Shown one piece after another: positions 34,733 to 45,882 of a stretch of DNA of 64,000 nt (positions are counted from its first letter, which is position 1; each line of letters starts with the position of its first letter). The position numbers and the translations under genes were made by a program. The stretch is from the NCBI GenBank assembly GCA_963921195.1, contig OY992540.1:171647923-171711922 (forward strand). The letters are read 5' to 3'. This stretch comes from Pegoplata infirma. Lineage: Eukaryota > Arthropoda > Insecta > Diptera > Anthomyiidae. The notes under the pieces were generated by a model. That model did not search any database and was not told where the DNA came from. It saw only the letters and a list, made by a program, of their open reading frames with translations.

Positions 34733-35343
34733 TTTCTATAGACCAATTTATCAGAATATCGGTAAAAAAATTTTAACAGGGCTGAGTCCAAAAATGTTCT
34801 AAAAATAATCAGATATGATAATACACGTTAAACACCTACAAACAAAATTTTAATCAATTAAATATTTTTTTCATGAATTTTGAGACATTTTTGTGAATAT
34901 CGGTATGGTGGTTTGTATAAGGGCTACATGTACAACCGGTCTGATTTCTTCAAAATTTGAAATGATGATTATAAAATATGTTCAGCTGGTGAATTTTAAA
35001 AGTACCGATATTTTCCAACTCCAATAGGGTTCGTCCTTGGATTAAGTTTCAAATTTCAGCCAAATTTATTGACAATTGCGACCTGTATCGTGATAACAAT
35101 GTTACACAGACAGACGGACGGACATCGCTAAATCGATTCAAAAAATGATTTTGAGTTTATCGGTATACTTGAAGAACCAATACTAGAACCAATATCTCCG
35201 GTTGTTACAAACATCAGCAAACTCATTATTCCCGATACCACAGATTGGTGTAGGCTATAAAAAATTTTAAATTAACCTGCCTGCTTTTAATTGTATTTGG
35301 TTTTATACTTCTCTCTCAATAGTTTGAAATAATTTGGAATATA
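34733..35343. other. 610-bp block present only in copy B
   Basis: Copy A reads straight from TTGACTTATATTTTTATAAA to TTTTGAATTGTTCGC, whereas copy B has extra sequence including ACACAGACAGACGGACGGAC and ATCGGTATACTTGAAGAACC, a style common in dispersed fly repeats. No inverted ends or clear duplication are seen, so insertion in B or deletion in A are both possible. Confidence 0.55.
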
Positions 35344-36952
35344 AATATTTTTTATTTTTGAATTGTTTGCATCTGAATTAGAAGAAGAAAATTTAACAGT
35401 CTTTAAATAAGATCTCGATCGAGTTGGTTATGGGACGATCGCGATCTTACTCAGAGATTGTAAAATTTATTTCATCTAATTTTTAATGAATGTAGAGTTG
35501 AATATGTATTAATATTTTTGTTTGAACATTAGCGATTTATTTATATTTGCTAAATTTTCCAATGGAATCTGACAAATTCCGAAACAAGTGTCGACTAACT
35601 CCCGCAAAAATAACCAACATGAATAAATTTAAAACAGAAAAATAATTTTCTTGAAAATTATTCTGTGAGAATATCATAGTTTTAATTAGTAAAGGAAATA
35701 ATGGCCTCGAGCTAGAATAAACCTACTCAAAATCAAATATTTTAAAGGTCGAATAAAACAAAATTATTTTTTTAATAAAAATTTATCAAAATTTCCATTT
35801 ATATTTCAAAAATTTCTGAATACTTTTCAGAAAATTCTAAATATATTTCAAAAATTTATGGCCCTTACCACAAGAAAACAAAAAGTCTATTTTAACAAAA
35901 GTTTTATTTTAAATTTCAAATTTTCAATACATTTTTTGAAAGTCGATTTTAGAAACAAAAACAATTTGTATGGAAATAAAATTAAAAGCTGATTTTAAAT
36001 AAATTTTATTTTCTTGTGGTAAGGCTGTATATTTTTATTTCAAAATTTTTGAGGTTTTTAAAAAAACTTTGATAAACAAATGGAAGTTTTTGAAAAGCAT
36101 GTAGATAATTTAAAGTTTTTGAAATGAAAATGGAAATTTTCGAAATACAGAATGGATTTTCTGATAAGCATTTAGAAAATTTCTAAATACAAATAAAAAA
36201 TTCTGATATAAAATTAAAAATTTTTGAATTAAATTAAATATAAGTGGAAATAAAAATTGTTTTCCTAATAAAAATACATTTTGTTTACGTATTGTATCGC
36301 GTTGTGGATTTTCGTTAAATTAATTTATAAAAAAAAATAATTTTTTTGTGACAAATGTTTTCCTTTTTTGAGGTTGACGTCTTTTTTTTCTTAAAAAGGA
36401 ATTGGCAACCCTACTATAGGTATTTGTTAAGAGAATATCCTAATAAAGAAAGTAGAGTTAACATAATAACTTGTTATGTTAATTCATGATGGGGAACTTA
36501 TGCTTCAATTCCGCTGTAGGTTGACAAATGTGAATAAAATTGGATACCGAATAGTATTTAAACATAATTTTTTACATGAAAAAAATTTGCAGATTTATTT
36601 TCTTCACCCCAAAATTTTTTTTAAAAATATTTTTTTTGCAAATAATATTTTTGACATTGTGGATGGTATCAATACATTCGGCAACCCAGCAGAAATAAAT
36701 CGAGATTTTGGCGACACAGTATCTGTTTATAGCATACCGTAGCGCATCCAAAGAGCGCTCTTAGGGATGCAGTAAAAGGAAGGGGAAAAAATTTTAATTT
36801 TTTTTAAGATTTTTTATGTAAAACTTATAATGTGTAATTATTTTTTGATAAAATTTCACACTTGCTTTCCTTTTTAATATTTTTAACACTTTTTGAATAA
36901 AAAACATGAGTTTTAGACAAAGACACATGATTTGACTGCATCATTATTGCGC

Positions 36953-38259
36953 ACTAGCTATACCCGGTCCGCGTTGCTGGCCCTAAGAAAAAAACTGTTT
37001 TTTATTGCATCTTAATTTAAATATAGTTTGGGACAAAATTATAGCACGGGTCCAGGTCCAGCTAGTAACCTTTGGTTCCAAGCACTATCTAAAGAGACAT
37101 CTCAACAAAATTGGTTCAGCCGTTTTTGTGTGATTTCGAAACAGACAGACATAACGAAACAGACAGACATGCTCCAAATTTCATTGACATCAGTTTTGCC
37201 GTTTTTGTGTGATTGCGAAAGAGGAGGAAATAACTCTTTATTTATGAAAAACGGGAGTGACATTTTATACCCTTTTGCCGAATCGCACTCTATATATGAC
37301 CTACAGTTCCTGCTCGGTTAGTTCAATCAGTAGTTACAGATTCGGCTTATCCGTATTTGCGTGATTTCAAAACAGGCAGATATAACTTTCAGTATAAAAC
37401 AAAGGGGCGTGGCAATTTACGCCTCTTTGTTCAATCATGGCCAGTATAGTACAAAGGGCGATGCAATTTTGATGCCTTTTTCCAGTAACGATCTTATATG
37501 GCCTACATATGCACTTGGTTAGCACTGTATGTAGTGAAGATGTCAAGAGAATCGGTTCAGCTGTTTTTGCGTGATTGCGGAACAGGCAGACAACATCCAG
37601 TATAGTACAAATGGGCGTGGCATAAGACCCTTTTTCCAATCGTAGTATAACATGGCCTATATTTCCGCACTCGGTTAACACTATCAGTGCTGAAAATTTA
37701 ATTAAAATAGAATCAACAGTTTTGTGTTATTGCGGAGCATGCAGAAATAACATTCAATTCAATAGAAAGGTGCATGCCATTTTACGCCGATTTGTCCGAT
37801 CACGCTCTAATTTGGCACATAGTTAGTACTATCGGTGGTTTAAATTTCATCAAAATCGGTCCATCCGTTTCATTAATAGTGCAATGTAAAAATTCGATTT
37901 TTTCCAACCCTCCGCCCACAGGCAAAAAAGCATGGCATTTTACGCCCATTTGTCCGATAACGCTCAAATTTGGCATATAGTTAGTACTTGGTTGGTACTA
38001 TCTTTGGTTTAAATTTCATCAAAATCGGTTCATCCGTTTTTTATATAAAGATGTCATTAGTGGTGCAATGTAAAAATTCGATTTTGCCACGCCCCTCCGC
38101 CCACACGCAAAAAATTAAAAATCTGAACAGACAGTGTTACTCCCTGGAATATTCTGAATATTCCCTGAAAATTTCATCAAGATCGGTCCAGTCGTTTTCG
38201 AGTCCATACGGAACATACATACATACATACATACACACATCCATTTTTATATATATAGA
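36953..38259. mobile_element. Dispersed repeat with tandem units and ATAC/TA tail
   Basis: Comparison with the second TIR copy (near 51670) shows this block inserted between GCGC and ATTAATCAGCGC. It starts CTAGCTATACCCGGTCCGCG, holds about five degenerate units of 155-205 bp (TTTGTCCGATCACGCTC near 37790, TTTGTCCGATAACGCTC near 37949) with repeated AAATCGGTCCATCCGTTT, and ends with ACATACATACATAC and TATATATATAGAT. This resembles the mini-me type of fly repeat linked to microsatellite birth; that name is a suggestion. Small open frames inside are not genes. Confidence 0.6.
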
Positions 38260-38857
38260 TTAATCAGCGCTGCAAAGAGCGCTTCAATCATAGCATGTTT
38301 GACCGCTGTTCCCAAAAAAAATCCCATAAAAAATGTGAAAATGAAAATTTCCGATATTTTTTTTTGATGTTCACTTCCGATTTTTTTTTTTTTTTCATTT
38401 TGTTTCACATAAATAAAGTTTTGTAAAGTAAAACGAATGAATTTTTTTGTTATATTTTTTTAAATTTTAGTTATTTGATTTCAACTTTGAACAGACAAGG
38501 AAAAAATTCGAATTTTATTTAAAATTCATAAGGTATTTGAAATAAAATTTTTGTTTAAATAAAATTCTCAAAAACATTTGAATTTTATTATTTCCAAAAA
38601 TAAAATTCTCAAAAAAAAGAATTTTATTTTTGGTTTGAATTTTATTTTTGAATTTTATTTTTGAATTTTATTTTTGGTTTAATTTTATTTTACTTTTGGT
38701 TTGAATATTTATTTGTTCAAAATATATTTGTTATTATGGAAATAAAATTCTTTTTTTTTATTAATAAAATTCTGTAAAGAATTTTAAATAAAATTTTTTT
38801 GAATTTTATTTCTTCTAAGAATTTAAAATAAAATTTTTAAGAATTATATTTAAAATT

Positions 38858-39119
38858 TGTTTGAATTTATGAAACGTTCTTTACAAGCCAAATACATGCA
38901 ACACTGTATTTCTAATTGTTATACTTGTCAAATAATTAAATGTCATAGTTTGCATAATTTTTAGTACAAATAACTTTCATCTAATTTTAAGGTTAAACAT
39001 TGTATTACTTGCATTTTTACCCACTTACAATATAGTACACATTTTGAATTACATAATACCACTTGGTCGTCTTTTATTGTTGAACTTCCACTTAGAGTTT
39101 TTGATATTAAAAACTAACA
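38858..39119 (+). repeat. Copia 5' LTR
   Basis: Starts TGTTTGAATTTATG and ends AAAAACTAACA, the TG...CA form of LTRs. It would carry the promoter. I compared it by eye with 43283-43544 and found no difference. Confidence 0.95.
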
Positions 39120-39121
39120 AA

Positions 39122-39135
39122 GGTTATGGGCCCAG
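39122..39135 (+). promoter_or_regulatory. Copia minus-strand primer binding site (tRNA-iMet half)
   Basis: GGTTATGGGCCCAG lies 2 nt after the LTR. Its complement, CTGGGCCCATAACC, is the anticodon-loop region of initiator tRNA-Met. Drosophila copia primes the same way, using a cleaved half of that tRNA rather than its 3' end. Confidence 0.85.
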
Positions 39136-39232
39136 AACCCTGGTAACTAAATTGGAGTTATATTTTCAACAATAAATAAAGTTTCGGTTTGTGATTGTTT
39201 TATCCGTATTTAAAAAAAAAAAAAAAAACAAA

Positions 39233-42200
39233 ATGGCAAGTGGTATTGCAAGTATTGACAAGTTGAATGGAGAAAATTACGCAACATGGTGTATCCAAAT
39301 AAAAAGCCTCCTAATCACAATGGATTTGTGGCAAACTGTAGTGGAGGCTTGTCCAGAGGAAACTACAGAGAAATCTATCTGGATGAATAATGACAGAAAG
39401 GCTCTTGCAACGATAACCCTGAGTTTAAAACCAAGTGAGTTGATTCACATAAAACACTGCACAACAGCAAAAAATGCCTGGTATGTATTAAGTGCCATGC
39501 ATAGAGCAAATACAGCGTCCAGAAAAGTAAATTTATTCAAAAGGCTGGTGAAATTTAAATTTCAATGCAATGAAAAATTTTTGGTACAAATAAATGAATT
39601 CTGCTCCATAATTGATGATTTAAAGGAAATCGGAATTATCTTAAATGACGATTTAACCTCCATATTATTGCTGTGTAGTCTTCCTGATGAAATGGAAAGT
39701 TTTGTTGTAGCAATTGAAAGCCGTGATACGTTACCAACATACGATAAATTAATTTCTAAAATATTAGAAGAGGAGATGAGGCAAGGGAATAAATTAAACA
39801 ACACAACGGAGAATGTTTTTGCGGCGAATTCGAAGAATAGTGTGAAAAGAAATAAAAAGCAAATTAACAGCAGCAACTACAACAACAATTTTAAAAATAA
39901 AAATATTTCAGCAAAAACTCCCAACAACAACAACGGTAATGGTAAAAGTGAAGCTTATGCCAATAACATTAATAATGTTAAATGCTTTCGTTGTGGTAAA
40001 AAGGGCCACATTCGTTCCCAATGTAAAGAGAAACATGAAAATGATTTTGCATGCTCTTTAAGTGAAGATAAATGCAATTTAAGAGAAATGTGGATCCTAG
40101 ACAGTGGTGCTACGTCACATATGTGTAGATCTAAAGAGAATTTTGTGTCATTGAAAGAGTCGAAACAAAAAGTTGTGTTGGCATCGGGTGAGTGTATTAA
40201 AGCAGAAGGTATAGGAAGTGTTAAAATAAAAACACAATACTGCAACCTTGAGTTAAAAAATGTTCTTTTTGTACCACAGTTACATTCCAACTTTTTATCT
40301 ATTAACAAAATAATAAAAGCTGGACATAGTGTAATTTTTGTCGATAATAAAGCAGAAATGAGAAGCAAAACAAACCAGCAAATTTTGACAGCTGAGTTAA
40401 AAGGTGAAATGTTTATTGCAAATATAAAATCTATTGAAAAAACTGATAAAATTGAAAGTGCATACGGATTAATAAATGAAGAAAGTGGTATAAAATGGCA
40501 TCAGCGGTTTGGTCATCTAAACATGAATGATTTAAACAAATTGTGTAAAAATAATATGTTAAAAGGTTTCAATTTGAAGATGCCGAAATCCATAGAGTGT
40601 GTGACTTGTGCTGTGTGTAAAATTTCTGCCAATCCATATAAAAGTTATGCCAGTGTACAAACATCAGATTTGCTGGAATTGGTGCATACAGATTTATGCG
40701 GACCAATTGGTACAAGAACATTGAGTGGTGCATCGTACTTCATCACATTTATTGATGACTACTCACGTTATACAACAACGTTTTTCTTAAAAAATAAATC
40801 AGATGCTTTTGATGCATTCTGCACTTTTGCTGCGACCGCGGAGAAGCAGACTGGCCGCCAAATTAAAATTCTTCGGAGCGATAATGGTAAGGAGTTTATT
40901 AATTATAAATTTAAAGAATTTTTCGCTAAAAATGGTATCATACACCAAACAACGGTGAGTTATTCGCCCCAGCAGAATGGTGTTTCTGAGAGGGCGAATC
41001 GGACGTTGGTGGAGATGGGAAGGTGTTTACTAGAATCTTCAGGATTGCCACAGATGCTATGGGGAGAAGCTGTTAATACAGCAACCTATTTAAGAAATAG
41101 AGCACCAACAAAAGTATTAAACAACATTACACCATATGAAAGGTGGTTCGGTAAAAAGCCATCTGTTTTCCATCTAAAGACTTTTGGATGCGATGCAGTC
41201 GTTTTAAATAAAGGTCCAAAGCCGAAAGGTAGTAAATTTTTACCTAAAGGTAATAAAATGAAATTTATTGGGTATCAATTGTCTACCAAAGGGTATAGAT
41301 TATATAATCCAACTACAAAACAAATAATTATATCCCGTGATGTTATTTTCTTTGAACAATCTTTTGAAAGAATGTCTATTGCAGATGAAGGTGAAGAAGA
41401 GAAGTTCTATGTAAATATTTTAAACAACAATGAATCAGTAGCAGAAGATGAAGCTGAACAACAAGATAATAGTGATGAAGAAATAGGCGAAGATGATAAT
41501 GATGAAGAAGAAGAGTATGAATATGATAGTGAAACTGATAGAGATGATACAATTGTAGTTGAAAATAAACGGAAGCGTGGAAGACCGAAAATGGTTAAGA
41601 CGGGGGCTAGAGGCAGGCCGAGAAAAGTGTATTGTACAGAAGATGGTTTTGATATGTTGAATTCTATTATAGATAATCCTGATACGGTGGCTGATGCTTT
41701 AAATTCCGAAAATTCTTCAAGGTGGAAAGAGGCTATGAAAATGGAATTTGATTCGCTTATTAAAAATAAAACTTGGCAGCTTGTAGATAAACCTAAAGGT
41801 AAAAATATTATTGGCTGCAGGTGGGTTTTTGCTCTAAAGCGTAAACCAGATGGCTCTGTAGAGAAGTACAAAGCAAGGCTTGTAGCGCAGGGATGTTCTC
41901 AAATACAAAACGTCGATTTTAAAGAAACATTTGCGCCAGTTGTACGTCATTCAACTATAAGATTGATTTTAGCCTTATCTGCTCGTTTTAAATTGCTGGT
42001 AAATCACATCGATATTGTTGCAGCATACCTTAACGGAAATATTAAAGACGATGTTTATATGCTACAACCCCCTCTATTTGAAGACGAAAATAACCCATAT
42101 AAAGTGTGCAAATTAACCAAAGCATTATATGGTTTAAAGCAAGCAGGACGGGAGTGGAACAAGAAAGTTAATGATATCTTGTTAAAAATGGATTTTATAC

Positions 42201-43222
42201 GATGCCAATCGGACACATGCCTGTACATTCGAAGAAATGGTTCATGCTTAAACATAATTGCGATTTATGTTGATGATATGTTGGTGGCGTCATCGAGTGA
42301 GATTGATATGAACAACATTATCGCGGATCTGAATGAACATGTTGAGGCCGTAGATCGAGGACCAATATCATTTTATTTAGGAATGGAAATAAATAGAGAT
42401 GGTTTGAGAGGTGATTTTACAATTCACCAAAACAAATACACTGAAGAAATTTTAGAACGATGGGGTATGGTAAATTGTAAACCAGCATCTACACCGTGGC
42501 CTAGTGGAACTGTTTTGGAAAGTTGCAAGAAAAAATGTGAAGACTTGGATGTTAAAGGTTATCAAAGTTTGATAGGTGCCTTAATGTATCTCGCAGTAAT
42601 AACAAGGCCTGATCTTATTCATGTGGTATCAAGGCTATCGCAGTACAACGCTCATCCACATCAAGAACATTTTTGTGCTGCAAAACACGTTTTGAGATAT
42701 CTCAAAAAGAATCCTGCTGGTAAAATAAAATTTTCTTCTAATTTTAATAAATTTGATTGCTTCACAGATGCTGACTGGGGCTGTGATTCGAGTGATCGGA
42801 AATCGTATTCTGGTCATGTAATGTTTGTTAGCGGTGGTCCTGTAGCTTGGGAATCGCGTAAGCAGCCTATAGTAGCGTTAAGTACAATGGAAGCGGAGTA
42901 CATCGCATTGTGCCAAGGAACAAAAGAAGTGGTTTTTCATCGAAATCTTCTGAAAGAATTGGGCTTTGATGAATACGTTACAAGACCAACAACAATATTT
43001 TGTGACAACCAAAGTGCTCGTTTTATGGTAAAAAACCCTGCTGTACACAAGCGAAGTAAACATATCGACATTCGGTACCATTATATTCGACAACAATATG
43101 AGGACAAAAATGTCGATATAGAATATATTCCGACTGATGAAAATGCAGCAGATATATTAACTAAAGTTTTATCTAAAACTAAACATTTAAATGGTTGTAA
43201 ACTTTTAAATTTAAAATTGTAA
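39233..43222 (+). CDS. Copia gag-pol polyprotein, intact
   Basis: 1329 codons from the ATG in AAAATGGCAAGT; an upstream in-frame ATG at 39191 would add a Lys-rich 14-residue start and is less likely. Gag occupies the first 250 residues, with the zinc knuckle CFRCGKKGHIRSQC at 251-264. The aspartic protease has DSGA at 290. Integrase has a His/Cys finger (HQRFGHLN, CVTCAVC), then catalytic D487, D550 and E586, an exact D-D(35)-E spacing. A linker (about 735-800) is very acidic and then carries two GRP-type AT-hook-like motifs, KRGRPK (781-786) and RGRPRK (793-798). Reverse transcriptase has YVDD at 1012-1015. RNase H has D1179 and E1220. Length and order match the family. It assembles particles, copies RNA and inserts cDNA. 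Confidence 0.97.
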   Translation: MASGIASIDKLNGENYATWCIQIKSLLITMDLWQTVVEACPEETTEKSIWMNNDRKALATITLSLKPSELIHIKHCTTAKNAWYVLSAMHRANTASRKVNLFKRLVKFKFQCNEKFLVQINEFCSIIDDLKEIGIILNDDLTSILLLCSLPDEMESFVVAIESRDTLPTYDKLISKILEEEMRQGNKLNNTTENVFAANSKNSVKRNKKQINSSNYNNNFKNKNISAKTPNNNNGNGKSEAYANNINNVKCFRCGKKGHIRSQCKEKHENDFACSLSEDKCNLREMWILDSGATSHMCRSKENFVSLKESKQKVVLASGECIKAEGIGSVKIKTQYCNLELKNVLFVPQLHSNFLSINKIIKAGHSVIFVDNKAEMRSKTNQQILTAELKGEMFIANIKSIEKTDKIESAYGLINEESGIKWHQRFGHLNMNDLNKLCKNNMLKGFNLKMPKSIECVTCAVCKISANPYKSYASVQTSDLLELVHTDLCGPIGTRTLSGASYFITFIDDYSRYTTTFFLKNKSDAFDAFCTFAATAEKQTGRQIKILRSDNGKEFINYKFKEFFAKNGIIHQTTVSYSPQQNGVSERANRTLVEMGRCLLESSGLPQMLWGEAVNTATYLRNRAPTKVLNNITPYERWFGKKPSVFHLKTFGCDAVVLNKGPKPKGSKFLPKGNKMKFIGYQLSTKGYRLYNPTTKQIIISRDVIFFEQSFERMSIADEGEEEKFYVNILNNNESVAEDEAEQQDNSDEEIGEDDNDEEEEYEYDSETDRDDTIVVENKRKRGRPKMVKTGARGRPRKVYCTEDGFDMLNSIIDNPDTVADALNSENSSRWKEAMKMEFDSLIKNKTWQLVDKPKGKNIIGCRWVFALKRKPDGSVEKYKARLVAQGCSQIQNVDFKETFAPVVRHSTIRLILALSARFKLLVNHIDIVAAYLNGNIKDDVYMLQPPLFEDENNPYKVCKLTKALYGLKQAGREWNKKVNDILLKMDFIRCQSDTCLYIRRNGSCLNIIAIYVDDMLVASSSEIDMNNIIADLNEHVEAVDRGPISFYLGMEINRDGLRGDFTIHQNKYTEEILERWGMVNCKPASTPWPSGTVLESCKKKCEDLDVKGYQSLIGALMYLAVITRPDLIHVVSRLSQYNAHPHQEHFCAAKHVLRYLKKNPAGKIKFSSNFNKFDCFTDADWGCDSSDRKSYSGHVMFVSGGPVAWESRKQPIVALSTMEAEYIALCQGTKEVVFHRNLLKELGFDEYVTRPTTIFCDNQSARFMVKNPAVHKRSKHIDIRYHYIRQQYEDKNVDIEYIPTDENAADILTKVLSKTKHLNGCKLLNLKL

Positions 43223-43271
43223 TTTTTTGAATTTTTTATTTTTTGAATTTAAACTAAAATGTTTTTGGCTT

Positions 43272-43280
43272 GAAGGGGAG
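43272..43280 (+). promoter_or_regulatory. Copia polypurine tract
   Basis: GAAGGGGAG lies 2 nt before the 3' LTR and would prime plus-strand synthesis. Confidence 0.8.
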
Positions 43281-43282
43281 TT

Positions 43283-43544
43283 TGTTTGAATTTATGAAAC
43301 GTTCTTTACAAGCCAAATACATGCAACACTGTATTTCTAATTGTTATACTTGTCAAATAATTAAATGTCATAGTTTGCATAATTTTTAGTACAAATAACT
43401 TTCATCTAATTTTAAGGTTAAACATTGTATTACTTGCATTTTTACCCACTTACAATATAGTACACATTTTGAATTACATAATACCACTTGGTCGTCTTTT
43501 ATTGTTGAACTTCCACTTAGAGTTTTTGATATTAAAAACTAACA
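43283..43544 (+). repeat. Copia 3' LTR
   Basis: 262 bp, TG...CA, seemingly identical to the 5' LTR, followed by the target duplication AAATT. Confidence 0.95.
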
Positions 43545-43938
43545 AAATTCTTTCTTGAATTTTTTGAAAAATTCAAAATTGAATTTTATCAATAACGAAT
43601 TTTAAATTTTATTGTTTTTGCTTGTCTGACTTTGAATGAACCAGTAAACAAACACCAAACTCGATTTCATGTGATTCGGAAAATATCATGTGATTTGAAA
43701 AGTTTTGAAAGACATAACAGAGGCCTTTAACACATTTTAAATGATGATAAATAGGCCAACCAAAAAACAGCCAATGCTTATTTGTTATTTCGATGAATAA
43801 ACCGATTTGGATTAAACACAAACTCTAATCACGAAAAAACAGTAAAACTAAGATCCATTTGTTATAACTTCTTTTGAATATTTTTTCATTTATTGGTAAA
43901 TTTTTTGTTTTTTATCTCATTTTTACAAAAACTTAAAA

Positions 43939-44140
43939 GATACATGAATTTACAGCATCTTTATTCTGCTTAAATCAGCTCTACAAAGATACATGAATTC
44001 ACTGCATCTTTAATCTGCTTAAATCAGCGCTAAAAAGATACATGAATTTACAGCATCTTTATTCTGCTTACATCAGCGCTCTAAAGACACGTGATTTCAG
44101 TGCATCTAAAGAGCGCTGTTTCTGTGTATCCAACTAGCGC
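43939..44140. repeat. Subterminal ~50-bp tandem repeats of the TIR element
   Basis: About four units built on AGATACATGAATT-CA-GCATCTTTATTCTGCTTA-ATCAGCGCT. The same array is at about 50510-50690 in the other copy, inverted. It sits near one TIR, the place where transposases often bind. Confidence 0.75.
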
Positions 44141-44387
44141 TCTAAAGTGGGACATCGCCTTAGAGAATCATGCATGAATTCAGCGCAATTGGATGCGCTC
44201 CTTTACTCAAGTTCTGCTGGGAAAGGCGAATTTAGCTTTTTACTTGTTATTACGGTTTTTGTTTAATATTTTTATTACGCACCATTCAAACATTTTTATG
44301 TCAAAAGAAGTTTAAACTTGGAACTTAAAAGTCCACAGGGGATAAGAAAAAACATTTATTTTCGCCCGTCCTTTCGAGGAATTGGAT

Positions 44388-45882
44388 TAGTGTTTCCAAT
44401 TCGGTTAATAGATTAACCGATTCCTCGATTAATCGCCTCTATTTCGGTTATTGTCGAAACAAATAATTTAAAACGCAAATAATTATTCGACCCTATTAAT
44501 CGGTTAAAATGGTTCGATTAACCGGTTAATATTATCTCTATATTCTACTATAATTTGTTTGAAACACTTCCTCTTTTTTACAAACACTTCCGAAAAAAGT
44601 CAAAACTACAGAAAAAAATATTCAGAAACCAGCAATTAACAGTTTAGAAAAGCAAAATTTAAATTTATAAGACATCATTTAAAACTCAGAAATCCTAATT
44701 AAAGTTTTCAAATGCCATATCGAAAATCCCAATTAAAATTCAGAAAATCCCAATTGAAACTCAGAAAAGCTAATTCAAATTCAGAAATCCCAATTGAAAT
44801 TCAGAAATGCCAATTGAAATTTAGAAATCCAAATCTAAATTCAGAAACGCCCAATTAAAATTTACGAAAGCTCAATCCGAATTGGAAAAGCTTACTGAAA
44901 TTTAGAAATCCTAATTGATATTCAGAAACTCCCAATTTCACAAAATTGAAATTTGCAGAAGCCAACTGAAAAAAAAAAAAATTCTAAATTAAATTCAGAA
45001 AATATAATTCAGTTTCTGAAGAGCTAATAAATTTTAGAAATCTCAATTGAAATCCCAATTGAAAACAAATTATATAAATCAAAATTAATATTTAGAAGAC
45101 ACCAATTAAAATTCTGAAAAGCACAATTAAAATTCAAAAATCCCAATCGATATTAAGAAATACCAATTGAAATTTCGAAAAGCCAACTGAAATTCACAAA
45201 TCTGAATTGATATTCATAGTTTTGAAAATCAAAATTTAAAAATTACAATTATAAGTAAATTGAAATTTTGAAATCCCAATTGAAAAAAGGAAATGACTCA
45301 TTGAAACTCAGAAGTCCAGATTGAAATTTAGAAAATTTCAAATAAAATTTAGGAATTTTTATTATATCTTACTTTCAATTAGTTGCGTTTTGGTTTTCCC
45401 CTTTAAAAACTGCACACAAAAAATTTTAAAGAAAAAAATTTTAATTAAAAATTTTAAAAAGTTCGCTTTTGTTTTTAATAGTTTTTTTAATTGGATATGA
45501 TTTTTTAATAGATTTCGAAAATTTCCGTGAATTGAGAATAAATGCACTTTTGCTATATTAAAATTTTACAAATTTTAGTAATTAATAATATTAATTTAGT
45601 GACAGGTGCAAAATCAATTAAAATAGTAATTGAAACTCATTCTAATTTTTTGTGTGTGTGTATAAAGACTGAAAATAAAATTTTACTTAAAATACCTTTA
45701 TTTGTTGTTACATTACTTTTAAAAATCGTTTAAAATTATTTTTTCATTGTTTTTGACGATTAATCGATTAATCACCACTTTTTCCGATTAATCGACCCGA
45801 ATAACCGATTAACCAATTTTCGTCAATTTTCGAATAATGCCCTAACCGGTTAACCGGCAGGGTCGAATAATTAGAAACACTA
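44388..45882. mobile_element. hAT-like element with subterminal palindromes, copy B
   Basis: Duplicate of 31126-32657. Its true right flank is preserved: CCTTGGAT follows the end and the left octamer is AATTGGAT, alike at 6 of 8. Internal ~20-24 bp repeats are slightly shorter than in copy A. Non-coding. Confidence 0.75.

Larger units (their letters stand above)
38858..43544 (+). mobile_element. Complete Ty1/copia LTR retrotransposon
   Basis: Two 262-bp LTRs, a half-tRNA-type primer site, one gag-pol frame and a polypurine tract, in that order, with a 5-bp duplication AAATT (38853-38857, 43545-43549). The second TIR-element copy (near 51130) supplies the empty site. The LTRs look identical over their full length and the frame is unbroken, so the insertion is recent and may be competent to move. 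Confidence 0.97.
36685..44221. mobile_element. CCCAGCAGAA-type TIR element, copy 1, twice interrupted
   Basis: CCCAGCAGAAATAAATCGAG and the inverted CTCAAGTTCTGCTGGG ends are flanked by AA on both sides (36683-36684, 44222-44223); copy A near 30964 shows the empty site TTCGGCAAAGGCGAATT. Without the two nested insertions the element is about 1.54 kb and matches the inverted copy at 50362-51936. Subterminal regions repeat GAGCGCT and GATGCAGT words. No transposase. It is a non-autonomous element of the same style as 3195-3927. Confidence 0.9.

Noticed and set aside
43609..43821. Frame conserved between 43609-43821 and 50849-51061
   Set aside because: Both lie in copies of the same TIR element, so similarity does not show selection; no domain.
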